From positions 1 to 10,435 of the forward strand of contig JAPOLW010000094.1 of the NCBI GenBank assembly GCA_029976905.1: a stretch of 10,435 nucleotides of DNA, written 5' to 3'. This stretch comes from a bacterium. Lineage in GTDB: Bacteria; Desulfobacterota; Binatia; UBA12015. The translations under genes and the position numbers were made by a program. Positions 1 to 6,554 of this stretch are shown in pieces (the stretch's first letter is position 1; every line of letters starts with the position of its first letter). The notes beneath the pieces were generated by a model that searched no databases, was not told where the DNA came from, and saw only the letters and a program-made list of their open reading frames with translations.

Positions 1-124
1 CCCCCGCATGGGAACCCCGGAGGATCTCGGAGGCATCGCCGTCTATCTGATGAGCGACGCGTCCCGCTATCACACCGGCGACCTCATCACCGTAGACGGT
101 GGTCGGCGCATCAACGGAAACTGA
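1..124 (+). CDS. Short-chain dehydrogenase/reductase, C-terminal end (partial)
   Basis: Only the last 40 codons are inside the window; the reading frame enters at base 2 and stops at TGA 122-124. The translated tail has the standard end of a classical SDR: a GTPEDLGG segment, then VYLMSDASRY, then TGDLITVDGG and a short tail. This is the C-terminal cofactor/tetramer region of FabG-like NAD(P)-dependent oxidoreductases (typical sequence G-x-PEDIG...LASDxSxYxTGxxIxVDGG). The active site (Ser, YxxxK) lies upstream of the window, so substrate and direction cannot be judged. The gene converges on the epimerase gene (stop at 197) across 72 bp in which I see no convincing terminator. It is a second SDR near the SDR-flavoprotein-epimerase block, on the opposite strand. 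The family call is firm; the specific function is unknown. Confidence 0.88.
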   Translation, partial: PRMGTPEDLGGIAVYLMSDASRYHTGDLITVDGGRRINGN

Positions 125-196
125 GAGGACGGCACGCGCGGGCACCCCCATTCCAGGTTGCGGTCCGGGCGCCACGCCAGCGAAGCAAATGCTCCT

Positions 197-1123
197 CTAA
201 TCCTCCGCGTCGCGCAGGCGCGCGGGATGCCGTGCCGCCACCATCCGGCGGAGTCCGTCCTTCCACGTCACTTGCGTCGGACCCACCAATTCCTCCATCC
301 GGGTCGTATCGACAGCCACACTGGAGATCGTCCGATCCGTCTCCACGAAGGAGGCGGTCTGTCCGGTGAGGGCCCCGAGATAGTCGCACCATTCCTCGAT
401 GCCCACCGTCTCCGCTCCGGCCCAGTTGACGATGCGCGCCGGCACATCCGCGGCCGCGAGGAGTGCTGGGATCTGCGCCACGATGTCGTCTTCGTGGATG
501 GGATTGTAGAGGCAGGGGCGCTCGGGGTGGATCGGCACCGGCTGGCCGGCGAGGATCATTTCGAGGTGGAAGGCCGGCCACCCCCCGTTGTCTCCATAGG
601 GCACGTTCAGACGCGCGATCGTCGTCGGCAGATTCCACTGACGCGCTGCAAAGCGAGCGACCGCTTCGGCGGCGATCTTCGCGATGCTGTACGTCGGCAT
701 CATGACGCGGTGGTTGTCTCCCAGAGGGTCGTCCTCGCGCAGGCGTCGATGCCCCGCCGGTTCGTAGACACCGGTCGTCGAGCAATGCAGGAAGGCCGTC
801 GCCTCCCGGCAATGCGCCATGAGCAGGCCCACCCCCTCTGCGTTCGCGGCGAGATCGGCATCGAAGTCGGCCCGCGGGCTCTTGGCGACTGCAAAATGGA
901 GAACGTAGTCGAGGTCCCCCGGAACCGCGTCGAGAGAGCCCGACGCGAGATCACCACGCACGCAATGGATACCAGCTGCCTCGAGTCGCTCCCGGTCGCC
1001 ATCGCGGGCGAAACGCGCGAGCCCCAAGACCTCGTTGTGCCGTGCGAGCGAGGCCGCGACCGGGAAGCCGACCTGCCCGGTCGGTCCCGTCACCAGGATG
1101 CGCTTGCCTTCGAGAACCTTCAC
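197..1123 (-). CDS. NAD-dependent epimerase/dehydratase family protein (extended SDR)
   Basis: The product is 308 aa, a usual length for extended SDRs. Residues 8-19 hold the beta-strand and dinucleotide-binding loop ILVTGPTGQVG (TGxxGxxG), DL at 58-59 follows the third strand, and CSTTGVY at 114-120 is followed by the catalytic YxxxK as Y145-SIA-K149. NVPYGDNG at 173-180 and NPIHEDDI at 207-214 are the usual C-terminal substrate-domain landmarks. This is a cytoplasmic NAD(P)-dependent oxidoreductase, epimerase or dehydratase; nucleotide-sugar and 3-beta-hydroxysteroid-type substrates are both possible. The GTG start at 1123 overlaps the TGA of the flavoprotein gene (1122-1120) in a GTGA, with AGGAGGT five bases upstream, so translational coupling is likely. 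The same frame is open upstream to 1597, but that stretch lies over the flavoprotein and does not look like protein of this family. It is the last gene of the tight three-gene set. Family certain, substrate unknown. Confidence 0.92.
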   Translation of the reverse strand: MKVLEGKRILVTGPTGQVGFPVAASLARHNEVLGLARFARDGDRERLEAAGIHCVRGDLASGSLDAVPGDLDYVLHFAVAKSPRADFDADLAANAEGVGLLMAHCREATAFLHCSTTGVYEPAGHRRLREDDPLGDNHRVMMPTYSIAKIAAEAVARFAARQWNLPTTIARLNVPYGDNGGWPAFHLEMILAGQPVPIHPERPCLYNPIHEDDIVAQIPALLAAADVPARIVNWAGAETVGIEEWCDYLGALTGQTASFVETDRTISSVAVDTTRMEELVGPTQVTWKDGLRRMVAARHPARLRDAED

Positions 1124-2577
1124 GACCCACCTCCTGCCGACCGGTGGGAGGCCGCCGAAGCGCCCGCCAGCCGGCCGAACAACATTCCATCGGCGAGGGA
1201 CACACCACTGGCATAGCCATCCGCCGCGACGCCCGAGGTCGTGCGGCCCGCGGCGTAGAGCCCTGCGATCGCGCTGCCGTCCGTTCGCAGCACCTCGCCC
1301 GCCGGTGTCGTGCGCAGCCCCCCCAGCGTGAAGGCCGCATAGACGCACCCGCCCAGCGTGACGTCGAGCGCTCCGAAGGGCGGCGTGTCGAGCGGTGTCA
1401 CGAGCGACTCGCGTTTGTGGAAGACGGGATCCCGCCCGGCACGCGCATGCCGATTGTAGAGTTCCATCGTCGCGACCAGCGAGCCCTCGGGCATCTCCAG
1501 CGCGCGCTCGAGGTCTTCCCAGGAATCTTCGACGACCTTCGCCTGCATGTCGACCTCGTTGACCTCGTAGGTTTCGGCGTCGAGCAGATGCCAACAACGT
1601 CCACCCTGCTCGCGCAACGCACGCTGGCCGATGAGCCCTGCATAGGCGTCTTCGTTGATGAAGCGCTGGCCGTGGGCGTTCACGAGCACCCCACGGCAGA
1701 TGCGCTTGGGGGGATAGAGGGGGATCGTGACGCTGGCGGCATCCATGCGGACGGTATCCGCGCCCACCGCCTGCGCCATGAGAATGCCGCCGCCGTCGTC
1801 ATTGTCCGTTCCCACCCGCCAATTGGCCCGGGCAATCTGGGGCGCATAGCGCGCAACCATTTCGGGGTTCGAGATGAAGCCCCCGGCCGTCAGAATCACG
1901 CCACCGCGTGCGCGTACGCGCACCTCCCCCTCGACCCGATGCGCAACCACGCCAACGACTCGTCCCTCGGCATCGCAGACCAGCCGGTCCACGCGCGCGT
2001 CTTCGAGCACTTCCGCATCGGTTCGCCCGAGGGCCGCAAGCAACTTCTGCATGAGGAACGCACCGGCGGCGCCGGGCGCCTGGGGTTTGTGTGCCCGGGG
2101 AGCGGGCTTTGCCACCGACGCATAGGGCCAGCCGTCCTCGCCTCCCGAGAAGACCAGGCAATCGTCGGTGGGCGGCTCCTTGCCCGGTTCGGGATAGGAA
2201 CTGCGCTTGAAGGGGACCCCGTGGGATTCGAGCCAGTCGAAAAGTTCGACGCTCCGGTCGCAAAACACACGGATCTTGGCTTCGTCCGGGCCCGGCCCGC
2301 AGGCGGCCATGAGAAAACGAAACATCTCCTCGGGGTCGTCCTCGACATCGCAGGCCTTCTGTACCGCCGTCCCTCCGCCGAGGTAGATCAATCCGCCCGA
2401 ATTGGCGGAGGTTCCTCCGCCACCGCTCGCGCGCTCCAGCACCAGAACGCGTGCGCCCGCCTCGCTCGCCTCGATCGCAGCGGCCGCTCCGGCACAACCA
2501 AGGCCCACCACGACGACGTCCGCCTCCCGATCCCAGGCATCGATGGATGACGCCGCAAGGGCCTCGTACGCTCGCAT
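1120..2577 (-). CDS. FAD-dependent dehydrogenase, 3-ketosteroid dehydrogenase/fumarate reductase flavoprotein family
   Basis: The product is 485 aa. It opens with an ADP-binding fold, VVVVGLGCAGAAAAIEA at 21-37, followed by VLVLER at 44-49 (the Glu that binds ribose). Glycine- and serine-rich TSANSGGLIYLGGG at 56-69 follows, then GGVILTAGGF at 225-234, and the C-terminal FAD-binding stretch ending in YAAGRTTSGVAADGYASG at 441-458. This architecture is that of the FAD_binding_2 group (fumarate reductase, ketosteroid dehydrogenases). The Tyr-x-Ser in GYASG (Y455, S457) resembles the Tyr/Ser pair reported for delta4-(5alpha)-3-ketosteroid dehydrogenases, and Y288 is a candidate further tyrosine; I compared these from memory. 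No signal peptide or haem motif is visible, so a cytoplasmic dehydrogenase is likely. The ATG has AGGAGG eight bases upstream, which overlaps the SDR stop codon. The last codons (GGG run) encode the next gene's Shine-Dalgarno site. The exact substrate is inferred only. Confidence 0.9.
   Translation of the reverse strand: MRAYEALAASSIDAWDREADVVVVGLGCAGAAAAIEASEAGARVLVLERASGGGGTSANSGGLIYLGGGTAVQKACDVEDDPEEMFRFLMAACGPGPDEAKIRVFCDRSVELFDWLESHGVPFKRSSYPEPGKEPPTDDCLVFSGGEDGWPYASVAKPAPRAHKPQAPGAAGAFLMQKLLAALGRTDAEVLEDARVDRLVCDAEGRVVGVVAHRVEGEVRVRARGGVILTAGGFISNPEMVARYAPQIARANWRVGTDNDDGGGILMAQAVGADTVRMDAASVTIPLYPPKRICRGVLVNAHGQRFINEDAYAGLIGQRALREQGGRCWHLLDAETYEVNEVDMQAKVVEDSWEDLERALEMPEGSLVATMELYNRHARAGRDPVFHKRESLVTPLDTPPFGALDVTLGGCVYAAFTLGGLRTTPAGEVLRTDGSAIAGLYAAGRTTSGVAADGYASGVSLADGMLFGRLAGASAASHRSAGGGS
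1129..1135 (-). promoter_or_regulatory. Shine-Dalgarno site deciding the epimerase GTG start
   Basis: The minus strand reads AGGAGGT five bases before GTG 1123. It lies inside the last codons of the flavoprotein gene and is what encodes that protein's C-terminal Gly-Gly-Gly. With the GTGA stop/start overlap this supports a translationally coupled start for the epimerase. Confidence 0.85.
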
Positions 2578-2585
2578 GGCCGTTG

Positions 2586-2591
2586 CCTCCT
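2586..2591 (-). promoter_or_regulatory. Shine-Dalgarno site of the flavoprotein gene, overlapping the SDR stop
   Basis: The minus strand reads TAGGAGG, where TAG is the SDR stop codon and AGGAGG is the ribosome site, eight bases before ATG 2577. Ribosomes finishing the SDR end on the next gene's entry site, which points to coupled translation. Confidence 0.85.
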
Positions 2592-3474
2592 AGCCCATCA
2601 TTCCGGCGCCGATCGGACACTCTCCGGCGGCGAGCTTTCGAGCCCGCTCGGTCAACTGTTGTTCCATCATCATGTCGCGCCCGATCATGATGACGAACTC
2701 TCCGCTGCGGATCCCCGCGAGCAGGTGCCGCGCCAATTCGTCGAGATCCTGCACGGGAAGGTCGAAGCCTGCTTCCTTGGCCCCTTTCTGGAATTCTTCG
2801 AAGGTCGGCTGCGCCCCGGGCGGGTATTCCCGCTCGCGCGCCAATTCGGCCGGGCGGTTGCGCCAGGTGGTCCAGAGACCCGTATCGAGCATGCCTCCGG
2901 AGGGGTAGAAGATCGCCGCGCGCACCCGACTCCCGGGCTCCGCCGCCAACTGCGCACCCAGACACTCCGTGAGACACGAGACGGCCGCCTTGCTCGACGC
3001 GTAGACCGACTGCCCCGCCAGGGGCGAGATGCCGCCGTCTCCCGAAGACGTATTGAGGACCAGCCCTTCTTCTCCCGAGGCGAGCATGCGCGGAACGAAC
3101 GACTGAATGCCATGGACCACGCCCATCACGTTGACGCCGTGGACCCATTTCCAGTCGTTCACGGTCGTTTCCCAGACGTTGGTACTCCCGACACTGACAC
3201 CCGCGTTGTTGCACAGGAGATGGCATGCCCCGTGCCGGGCAAAAACCTCGTCGGCAAGCGCCTCGACGGCGTCGGCGCGCGAGACGTCGGTCACCACCGT
3301 CGAGAGTCCGGTCGCCGCGGCACCGACCTCATCCGTCAATCGCTGCAACGCCGCTTCTTCGACGTCCGAAGCGACGACCTTCATTCCCTCGCCGAGAAAC
3401 GCCCGCACCATCGCTCGTCCAATGCCACTGGCGCCCCCGGTGACGACCGCCACCCGATCTTGAAAGTGCTTCAT
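2590..3474 (-). CDS. SDR family NAD(P)-dependent oxidoreductase
   Basis: The product is 294 aa, slightly longer than the 250-aa classical SDR core. Seen in order: TGGASGIG at 12-19 (nucleotide loop), D37 after the second strand (usually favours NAD(H)), NNAG at 89-92, N115, S143/S144 and Y158-ASS-K162 (catalytic Ser-Tyr-Lys). PSGG at 191-194 replaces the common PG motif, and an additional C-terminal helical region of about 80 residues follows. The ATG at 3474 is chosen because GGAGGG lies just upstream and the protein begins one turn before the first strand. An in-frame TTG at 3501 has no ribosome site and would add unrelated residues. It is the first gene of the SDR-flavoprotein-epimerase set, and its TAG stop is 12 bp from the next ATG. 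It would oxidise a hydroxyl or reduce a ketone of a small molecule in the cytoplasm; the substrate is not readable. Confidence 0.93.
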   Translation of the reverse strand: MKHFQDRVAVVTGGASGIGRAMVRAFLGEGMKVVASDVEEAALQRLTDEVGAAATGLSTVVTDVSRADAVEALADEVFARHGACHLLCNNAGVSVGSTNVWETTVNDWKWVHGVNVMGVVHGIQSFVPRMLASGEEGLVLNTSSGDGGISPLAGQSVYASSKAAVSCLTECLGAQLAAEPGSRVRAAIFYPSGGMLDTGLWTTWRNRPAELAREREYPPGAQPTFEEFQKGAKEAGFDLPVQDLDELARHLLAGIRSGEFVIMIGRDMMMEQQLTERARKLAAGECPIGAGMMG

Positions 3475-3549
3475 ACGCCCTCCGTGCGAATGCAATTCCA
3501 ATTCGCCCCAGAGCTACCCCGCAGGGAAACGCGCCGCAACGGACACGTC

Positions 3550-3597
3550 GCGAGGGGACCGGCGCGCGCCCTCGCCTCCACAGCGCGCAAAGCGCGC
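3550..3597 (-). terminator. Pair of GC-rich hairpins between acyltransferase and SDR
   Basis: Two dyads lie in the 135-bp gap downstream of the acyltransferase stop. One has 6-bp arms GCGCGC around a 3-base loop (3583-3588 / 3592-3597). The other has 7-bp arms, GCGAGGG at 3550-3556 and CCCTCGC at 3569-3575, with a 12-base loop. Neither is followed by a T run on the minus strand, so this is not a classic intrinsic terminator; it may slow or stabilise transcript ends. In GC-rich DNA short dyads also arise by chance. No clear sigma70 promoter for the SDR is visible in the same gap. Confidence 0.35.
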
Positions 3598-3609
3598 CGA
3601 CGCCTCCGA

Positions 3610-4377
3610 TCAGGCGCGATCGGGTGCGGGCGCCGGAGGTCGATGGATCGTGGCAAAGAGTTCGTGCATCGCGGTCGAAGTCGCCTCGCGTAGTGCCTCG
3701 ATGCGCTCCTTCTCATCCCCCGGCGCAGGCAATGGGATCGGGGCGCCGATGCGAACCCGCACGATCTTTCGTTCATCGTCTGCGCGAACGTCTCCCTTGC
3801 TCATCATCTGGAAGGTCCCGTCGAGCGCCACCGGTACGATCGGAGCATCTCCCCGGAGCGCCGCCTTGAAGGCACCCGCCTTGAACGGCTTGATGGCTCC
3901 ATCGAGCGTACGGGTCCCCTCCGGAAAGATGAGCAGAGGCTTACCCTCCGCGAGGACACGCGCGAACCGCTCGACCGCTTCGTCGGCTGTCTTTCCTCCG
4001 ATACCCCGGTCCACAGGCACGTGGCCGGCAAGGCGGAGATGCCAGCCGATGAAGGGAACCCTCATGAGGGACCGCTTCGCCGCCCATTTGTAATCACCCG
4101 GAAGAACCGAGCCCAGAACGAGAATGTCGATCAGGCTCTGGTGGTTCGAGCAGTAGACATAGGGTCCATGGAGAGGGACGTTCTCCATTCCCGACGACTC
4201 GACTTCGATCCCGAGCCCGGCAACACTCGAGAGGCTCCACCGGCGCATCGCCCAGAGACTGGCCGCATGGTTGCGGGTGAACGGCCCCAACAGGCAGGAG
4301 ATCATGCCGTACCCGGCCGTGCGGGCGGCAAACGGGACCCATTGTCGGGCAGCCGTCCAGATTTCCGCCGGGCTCAT
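3610..4377 (-). CDS. 1-acyl-sn-glycerol-3-phosphate acyltransferase family protein (PlsC-like)
   Basis: Counting from ATG 4377 the product is 255 aa, a normal PlsC length. The acyltransferase block I motif NHxxxxD is NHQSLID at 78-84 (catalytic H79 and D84). Block III FPEGTR is at 151-156, and VPVAL at 181-185 corresponds to the last conserved block. PFIGWHLRLAGHVPVDR at 108-124 corresponds to block II. These enzymes transfer an acyl chain to lysophosphatidic acid at the inner membrane during phospholipid synthesis; the N-terminal region is moderately hydrophobic, as expected for a membrane-associated enzyme. Start choice is uncertain: the frame is open to a GTG at 4422, but that codon has no Shine-Dalgarno site and sits five bases after a strong hairpin, so I prefer 4377 (itself with only a weak GGA). 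An ATG at residue 25 is also possible. It lies 88 bp after the prolyl isomerase and 135 bp before the SDR. Confidence 0.9.
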   Translation of the reverse strand: MSPAEIWTAARQWVPFAARTAGYGMISCLLGPFTRNHAASLWAMRRWSLSSVAGLGIEVESSGMENVPLHGPYVYCSNHQSLIDILVLGSVLPGDYKWAAKRSLMRVPFIGWHLRLAGHVPVDRGIGGKTADEAVERFARVLAEGKPLLIFPEGTRTLDGAIKPFKAGAFKAALRGDAPIVPVALDGTFQMMSKGDVRADDERKIVRVRIGAPIPLPAPGDEKERIEALREATSTAMHELFATIHRPPAPAPDRA

Positions 4378-4426
4378 TCCAGATATCCAGGCAAAGAGGG
4401 TCGATCCCGCGAAGCTCCGCACGCGC

Positions 4427-4454
4427 GAGGGCGGGGCGAAAACGCCCCACCCTC
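4427..4454 (-). terminator. 12-bp stem with four-base loop downstream of the prolyl isomerase
   Basis: Arms 4427-4438 and 4443-4454 pair over 12 bp around loop 4439-4442 (AAAA on the plus strand, UUUU in minus-strand RNA). The single non-Watson-Crick pair (4432/4449) is a G-U wobble in minus-strand RNA but a C-A mismatch in plus-strand RNA, so the structure fits a minus-strand transcript. It starts 11 bases after the isomerase stop. No T run follows, so it could be a Rho-independent-like, pausing or RNA-stability element. It also weakens the case for an acyltransferase start at GTG 4422. Confidence 0.55.
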
Positions 4455-4465
4455 CCAGCAGGGGG

Positions 4466-5059
4466 CTAGGCCACCTCGATGCGTGTCGAGGTCATCGAGA
4501 GCGGCTTGGCCGTACTTCCGCTCGAACTCCCGTGATTCTCGAGCTCGCGCACGGTGTCCATCCCGCCGGTCACCTCACCGAAGATCGTGTGGCGGCCGTT
4601 CAGGTGCGGGGTCGGCACGAAGGTGATGAAGAACTGGCTCCCATCCGTGCCGGGACCCGCGTTGGCCATGCTGAGCAGGCCGGGGCGGTCGTGCTTCACG
4701 GCGGGGTCGTACTCGCCATCGTACTGGTACCCAGGCCCACCCGTCCCATTGCCCAGCGGATCTCCCCCCTGTGCCATGAATCCGTTGATGACGCGGTGGA
4801 AGGCGAGGCCATCGTAGAAGCCCAGCGTCGCCAGGTACACGGTGCTCGATGCATGCATCGGGGCGACTTCAGGCATCAGCTTGATACGGATCGGGCCGCC
4901 GACATTGGTGTCGATGACCCAGGTGTAGGTCTTCGACGCATCGAAGGAGAGGACGGGCGGCTGGGGAAGACGCGTCTTCCACCGTCCGGCGCTGGTGTCG
5001 ATCTTCTTTTCGGCGATGAAGGCCTCGATCTCGGCGATAGGGTCGGATTGGCTACTCAT
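4466..5059 (-). CDS. Cyclophilin-type peptidyl-prolyl cis-trans isomerase
   Basis: The product is 197 aa. The cyclophilin signature is clear: FHRVINGFMAQGGDP at 87-101, GTGGPGYQY at 105-113, LLSMANAGPGTDGSQFFIT at 128-146, and PHLNGRHTIFGEV at 151-163. The catalytic Arg is R89, with Q97, F144 and H157 in expected places. H152 stands where human cyclophilin A has the cyclosporin-contacting Trp121, a substitution common in bacterial members. An N-terminal extension of about 40 residues precedes the fold. It is not a signal peptide, so the enzyme is probably cytoplasmic and accelerates proline isomerisation in protein folding. The ATG at 5059 is the first one giving a sensible N-terminus; the frame extends to 5248 but that would cross the divergent promoter region. 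The ribosome site is weak. The gene is first of the minus-strand block and is followed by a hairpin, so it may end its own transcript. Confidence 0.95.
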   Translation of the reverse strand: MSSQSDPIAEIEAFIAEKKIDTSAGRWKTRLPQPPVLSFDASKTYTWVIDTNVGGPIRIKLMPEVAPMHASSTVYLATLGFYDGLAFHRVINGFMAQGGDPLGNGTGGPGYQYDGEYDPAVKHDRPGLLSMANAGPGTDGSQFFITFVPTPHLNGRHTIFGEVTGGMDTVRELENHGSSSGSTAKPLSMTSTRIEVA

Positions 5060-5160
5060 CCCGGGGACGGTATCGATGGAGCGCCGGTCGGTCCAGTCGG
5101 CCCCGACCTGGAAGCAGGCGGGGCCCGGATGCAGCGGCCGTGACGACGCGGGCACCGCAC

Positions 5161-5190
5161 TCGACGCAGCCGCCCCCCAACCTTTATACG
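5161..5190. promoter_or_regulatory. Candidate promoter in the divergent isomerase/amidohydrolase region
   Basis: The 163-bp gap between the two starts contains the only AT-rich spot nearby, CTTTATACGC. On the plus strand TCGACG (5161-5166) and TATACG (5185-5190), 18 bases apart, give a weak sigma70-like pair upstream of the amidohydrolase. On the minus strand the same spot reads TATAAA, a possible -10 for the isomerase without a good -35. The rest of the gap shows no repeat or operator that I can support. Confidence 0.3.
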
Positions 5191-5210
5191 CAACGGAGGT
5201 TTCATCGGAC

Positions 5211-5215
5211 AGGAG
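5211..5215 (+). promoter_or_regulatory. Shine-Dalgarno site deciding the amidohydrolase ATG
   Basis: AGGAG lies seven bases before ATG 5223 and selects this start over the much longer open frame that begins at 4995. A second GGAGGT at 5195-5200 is too far from any start codon to serve. Confidence 0.7.
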
Positions 5216-5222
5216 CAGCCCC

Positions 5223-6488
5223 ATGACCCGCGACGAAATGATCCTCATCAGCGTGGACGATCACATCATCGAGCCGCGCGACCTCTTCGAGCAACACCTA
5301 CCGACCCGCTGGGCCGGTCGCGCACCCCGCCTGGTCTACGACCGGGAGCGGAAGGCCGAGACCTGGTCCTGGGAATGGGGTTCGTCCTTCCAATCCTTCA
5401 TCAACGCCGTCGTGACGCTGCCCAACGAAGAGTGGGGCTTCGACCCGGGAACGCAGGCCGAGATTCGACCCGGCTGCTATGACGTGCAGCACCGGGTCCG
5501 CGACATGGATGCAAACGGAGTCCTGGCCTCGCTGTGCTTTCCTTCCTTCCCCGGCATGGCGGGCGGCTTCTTTGCGAAATGCGACGACCGGGATCTCGCG
5601 CTCGCCTGCGTCCGCGCCTACAACGACTGGCACATCGACCAGTGGTGCGCGGCGGCGCCCGGCCGCTTCATCCCCAACCCGATCTCGCCCCTTTGGGATG
5701 CCAAGGCGGCCGCCGACGAGGTGCGCCGCGTCGCCCGGAAGGGAGCCACGGCGATCACCTTCACCGAGGACCCCGAGGCCTTCGGGTTGCCGAGCATGCA
5801 CTCGGGCTTCTACGACCCGTTCTTCAAGGCCTGCGCCGACGAAGGCGTCGTCGTGGCGATCCACATCGGTTCGGCGGCGCAGGGTTTTCCCGGACGGGAA
5901 AGCGAACCACTCCACGTCCGCTACACGATGCCCACATGGAACTCGCTCCCGTGCGCGGCCAATCTCCTCTGGAGCCACCTCCTGCGCGACTTCCCCCCTC
6001 TGAAGATCGCCCTCTCGGAAGGGGGCACGTCCTGGATCCCCGGCTTTCTCGATCGCATGGAGCGCCACTATCACGTACAGAAGTGGGCCCGCCCCGACCT
6101 GGGCGGGCGTACGCCGACCGAGGTCTTTCGGCAGCACTTCCTCGCCTGCTTCATTTCGGACCCCTCGGGGCTCCTCCTGCGCGACCGTGTGGGCATCGAC
6201 AACATCGCCTACGAGGTCGACTACCCCCATTCCGATTGCACCTTCCCCGACTCCGCGGACGAGTTGTGGGGTTGCATCGTCGAGGCGCGATGTACCGACG
6301 AGGAAATCGCCAAGATCACGCACGAAAACGCAATGCGCTGGTTCCGCTACGACGCCTTTGGGAAGGTTCCACGAGACCAGGCGACGGTCGGAGCTCTGAA
6401 GGCACGCGCTTCCGACGTCGATCTGCGCACACGCTCGAAGGCCGCGTACAAGGCCGAGTGGGAAGCGGTCAACGGGCCGGTCGGCTAG
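5223..6488 (+). CDS. Amidohydrolase family 2 protein (ACMSD/gamma-resorcylate decarboxylase-like)
   Basis: The product is 421 aa, a (beta/alpha)8 metal-dependent hydrolase or decarboxylase. The N-terminal metal motif is SVDDHIIEP at 10-18. By position, D12 and H14 match Glu8/His10 of gamma-resorcylate decarboxylase (His9/His11 in ACMSD). The strand-5-type histidine is H214 in VAIHIGS, and the strand-8 aspartate is D333 in EVDYPHSD. SEGGTSWIP at 265-273 carries the typical conserved Glu of the family. Known members act on aromatic or cyclic acids (non-oxidative decarboxylation) or hydrolyse ring C-N/C-C bonds; the substrate here is unknown. The ATG at 5223 has AGGAG seven bases upstream and begins right before the first barrel strand; the longer open frame to 4995 overlaps the isomerase and is rejected. 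No signal peptide is present. The gene ends in the first copy of a 37-bp tandem repeat and converges on the crotonase gene. Confidence 0.93.
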   Translation: MTRDEMILISVDDHIIEPRDLFEQHLPTRWAGRAPRLVYDRERKAETWSWEWGSSFQSFINAVVTLPNEEWGFDPGTQAEIRPGCYDVQHRVRDMDANGVLASLCFPSFPGMAGGFFAKCDDRDLALACVRAYNDWHIDQWCAAAPGRFIPNPISPLWDAKAAADEVRRVARKGATAITFTEDPEAFGLPSMHSGFYDPFFKACADEGVVVAIHIGSAAQGFPGRESEPLHVRYTMPTWNSLPCAANLLWSHLLRDFPPLKIALSEGGTSWIPGFLDRMERHYHVQKWARPDLGGRTPTEVFRQHFLACFISDPSGLLLRDRVGIDNIAYEVDYPHSDCTFPDSADELWGCIVEARCTDEEIAKITHENAMRWFRYDAFGKVPRDQATVGALKARASDVDLRTRSKAAYKAEWEAVNGPVG

Positions 6489-6554
6489 AGCCGCTTGCCC
6501 GTATCGAGCCCCGGAGGTCGGCTAGAGCCGCTTGCCCGTATCGAGCCCCGGAGG
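6481..6554. repeat. Perfect 37-bp tandem duplication at a convergent gene junction
   Basis: Bases 6481-6517 and 6518-6554 are identical and directly adjacent. The preceding GG at 6479-6480 also matches the last two bases of each unit, so the period-37 region is 6479-6554. Each copy carries the sequence encoding the crotonase C-terminus (PPGLDTGKRL and stop, minus strand) and the GGCTAG that ends the amidohydrolase (plus strand). The amidohydrolase uses the stop in copy 1 and the crotonase uses the stop in copy 2, so neither reading frame is damaged. Confidence 0.97.

Noticed and set aside
158..1216. A 352-codon plus-strand open frame antisense to the epimerase gene.
   Set aside because: No family motifs and no ribosome site; the minus strand has TGxxGxxG and YxxxK in the right places.
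1042..2550. A 502-codon open frame on the plus strand, antisense to the flavoprotein gene.
   Set aside because: Its translation is rich in Arg, Pro and Ala and has no recognisable fold, while the opposite strand encodes a well-conserved FAD enzyme. Long antisense open frames are usual in GC-rich DNA.
1799..3226. A 475-codon minus-strand open frame overlapping the SDR and the flavoprotein.
   Set aside because: Arg/Gly-rich out-of-frame reading across two real genes, with no motif.
3475..3520. A possible sigma54-type promoter upstream of the SDR around the AATTGGAATTGCA stretch on the minus strand.
   Set aside because: The GG and GC elements are not at the required spacing and the -24 element does not match.
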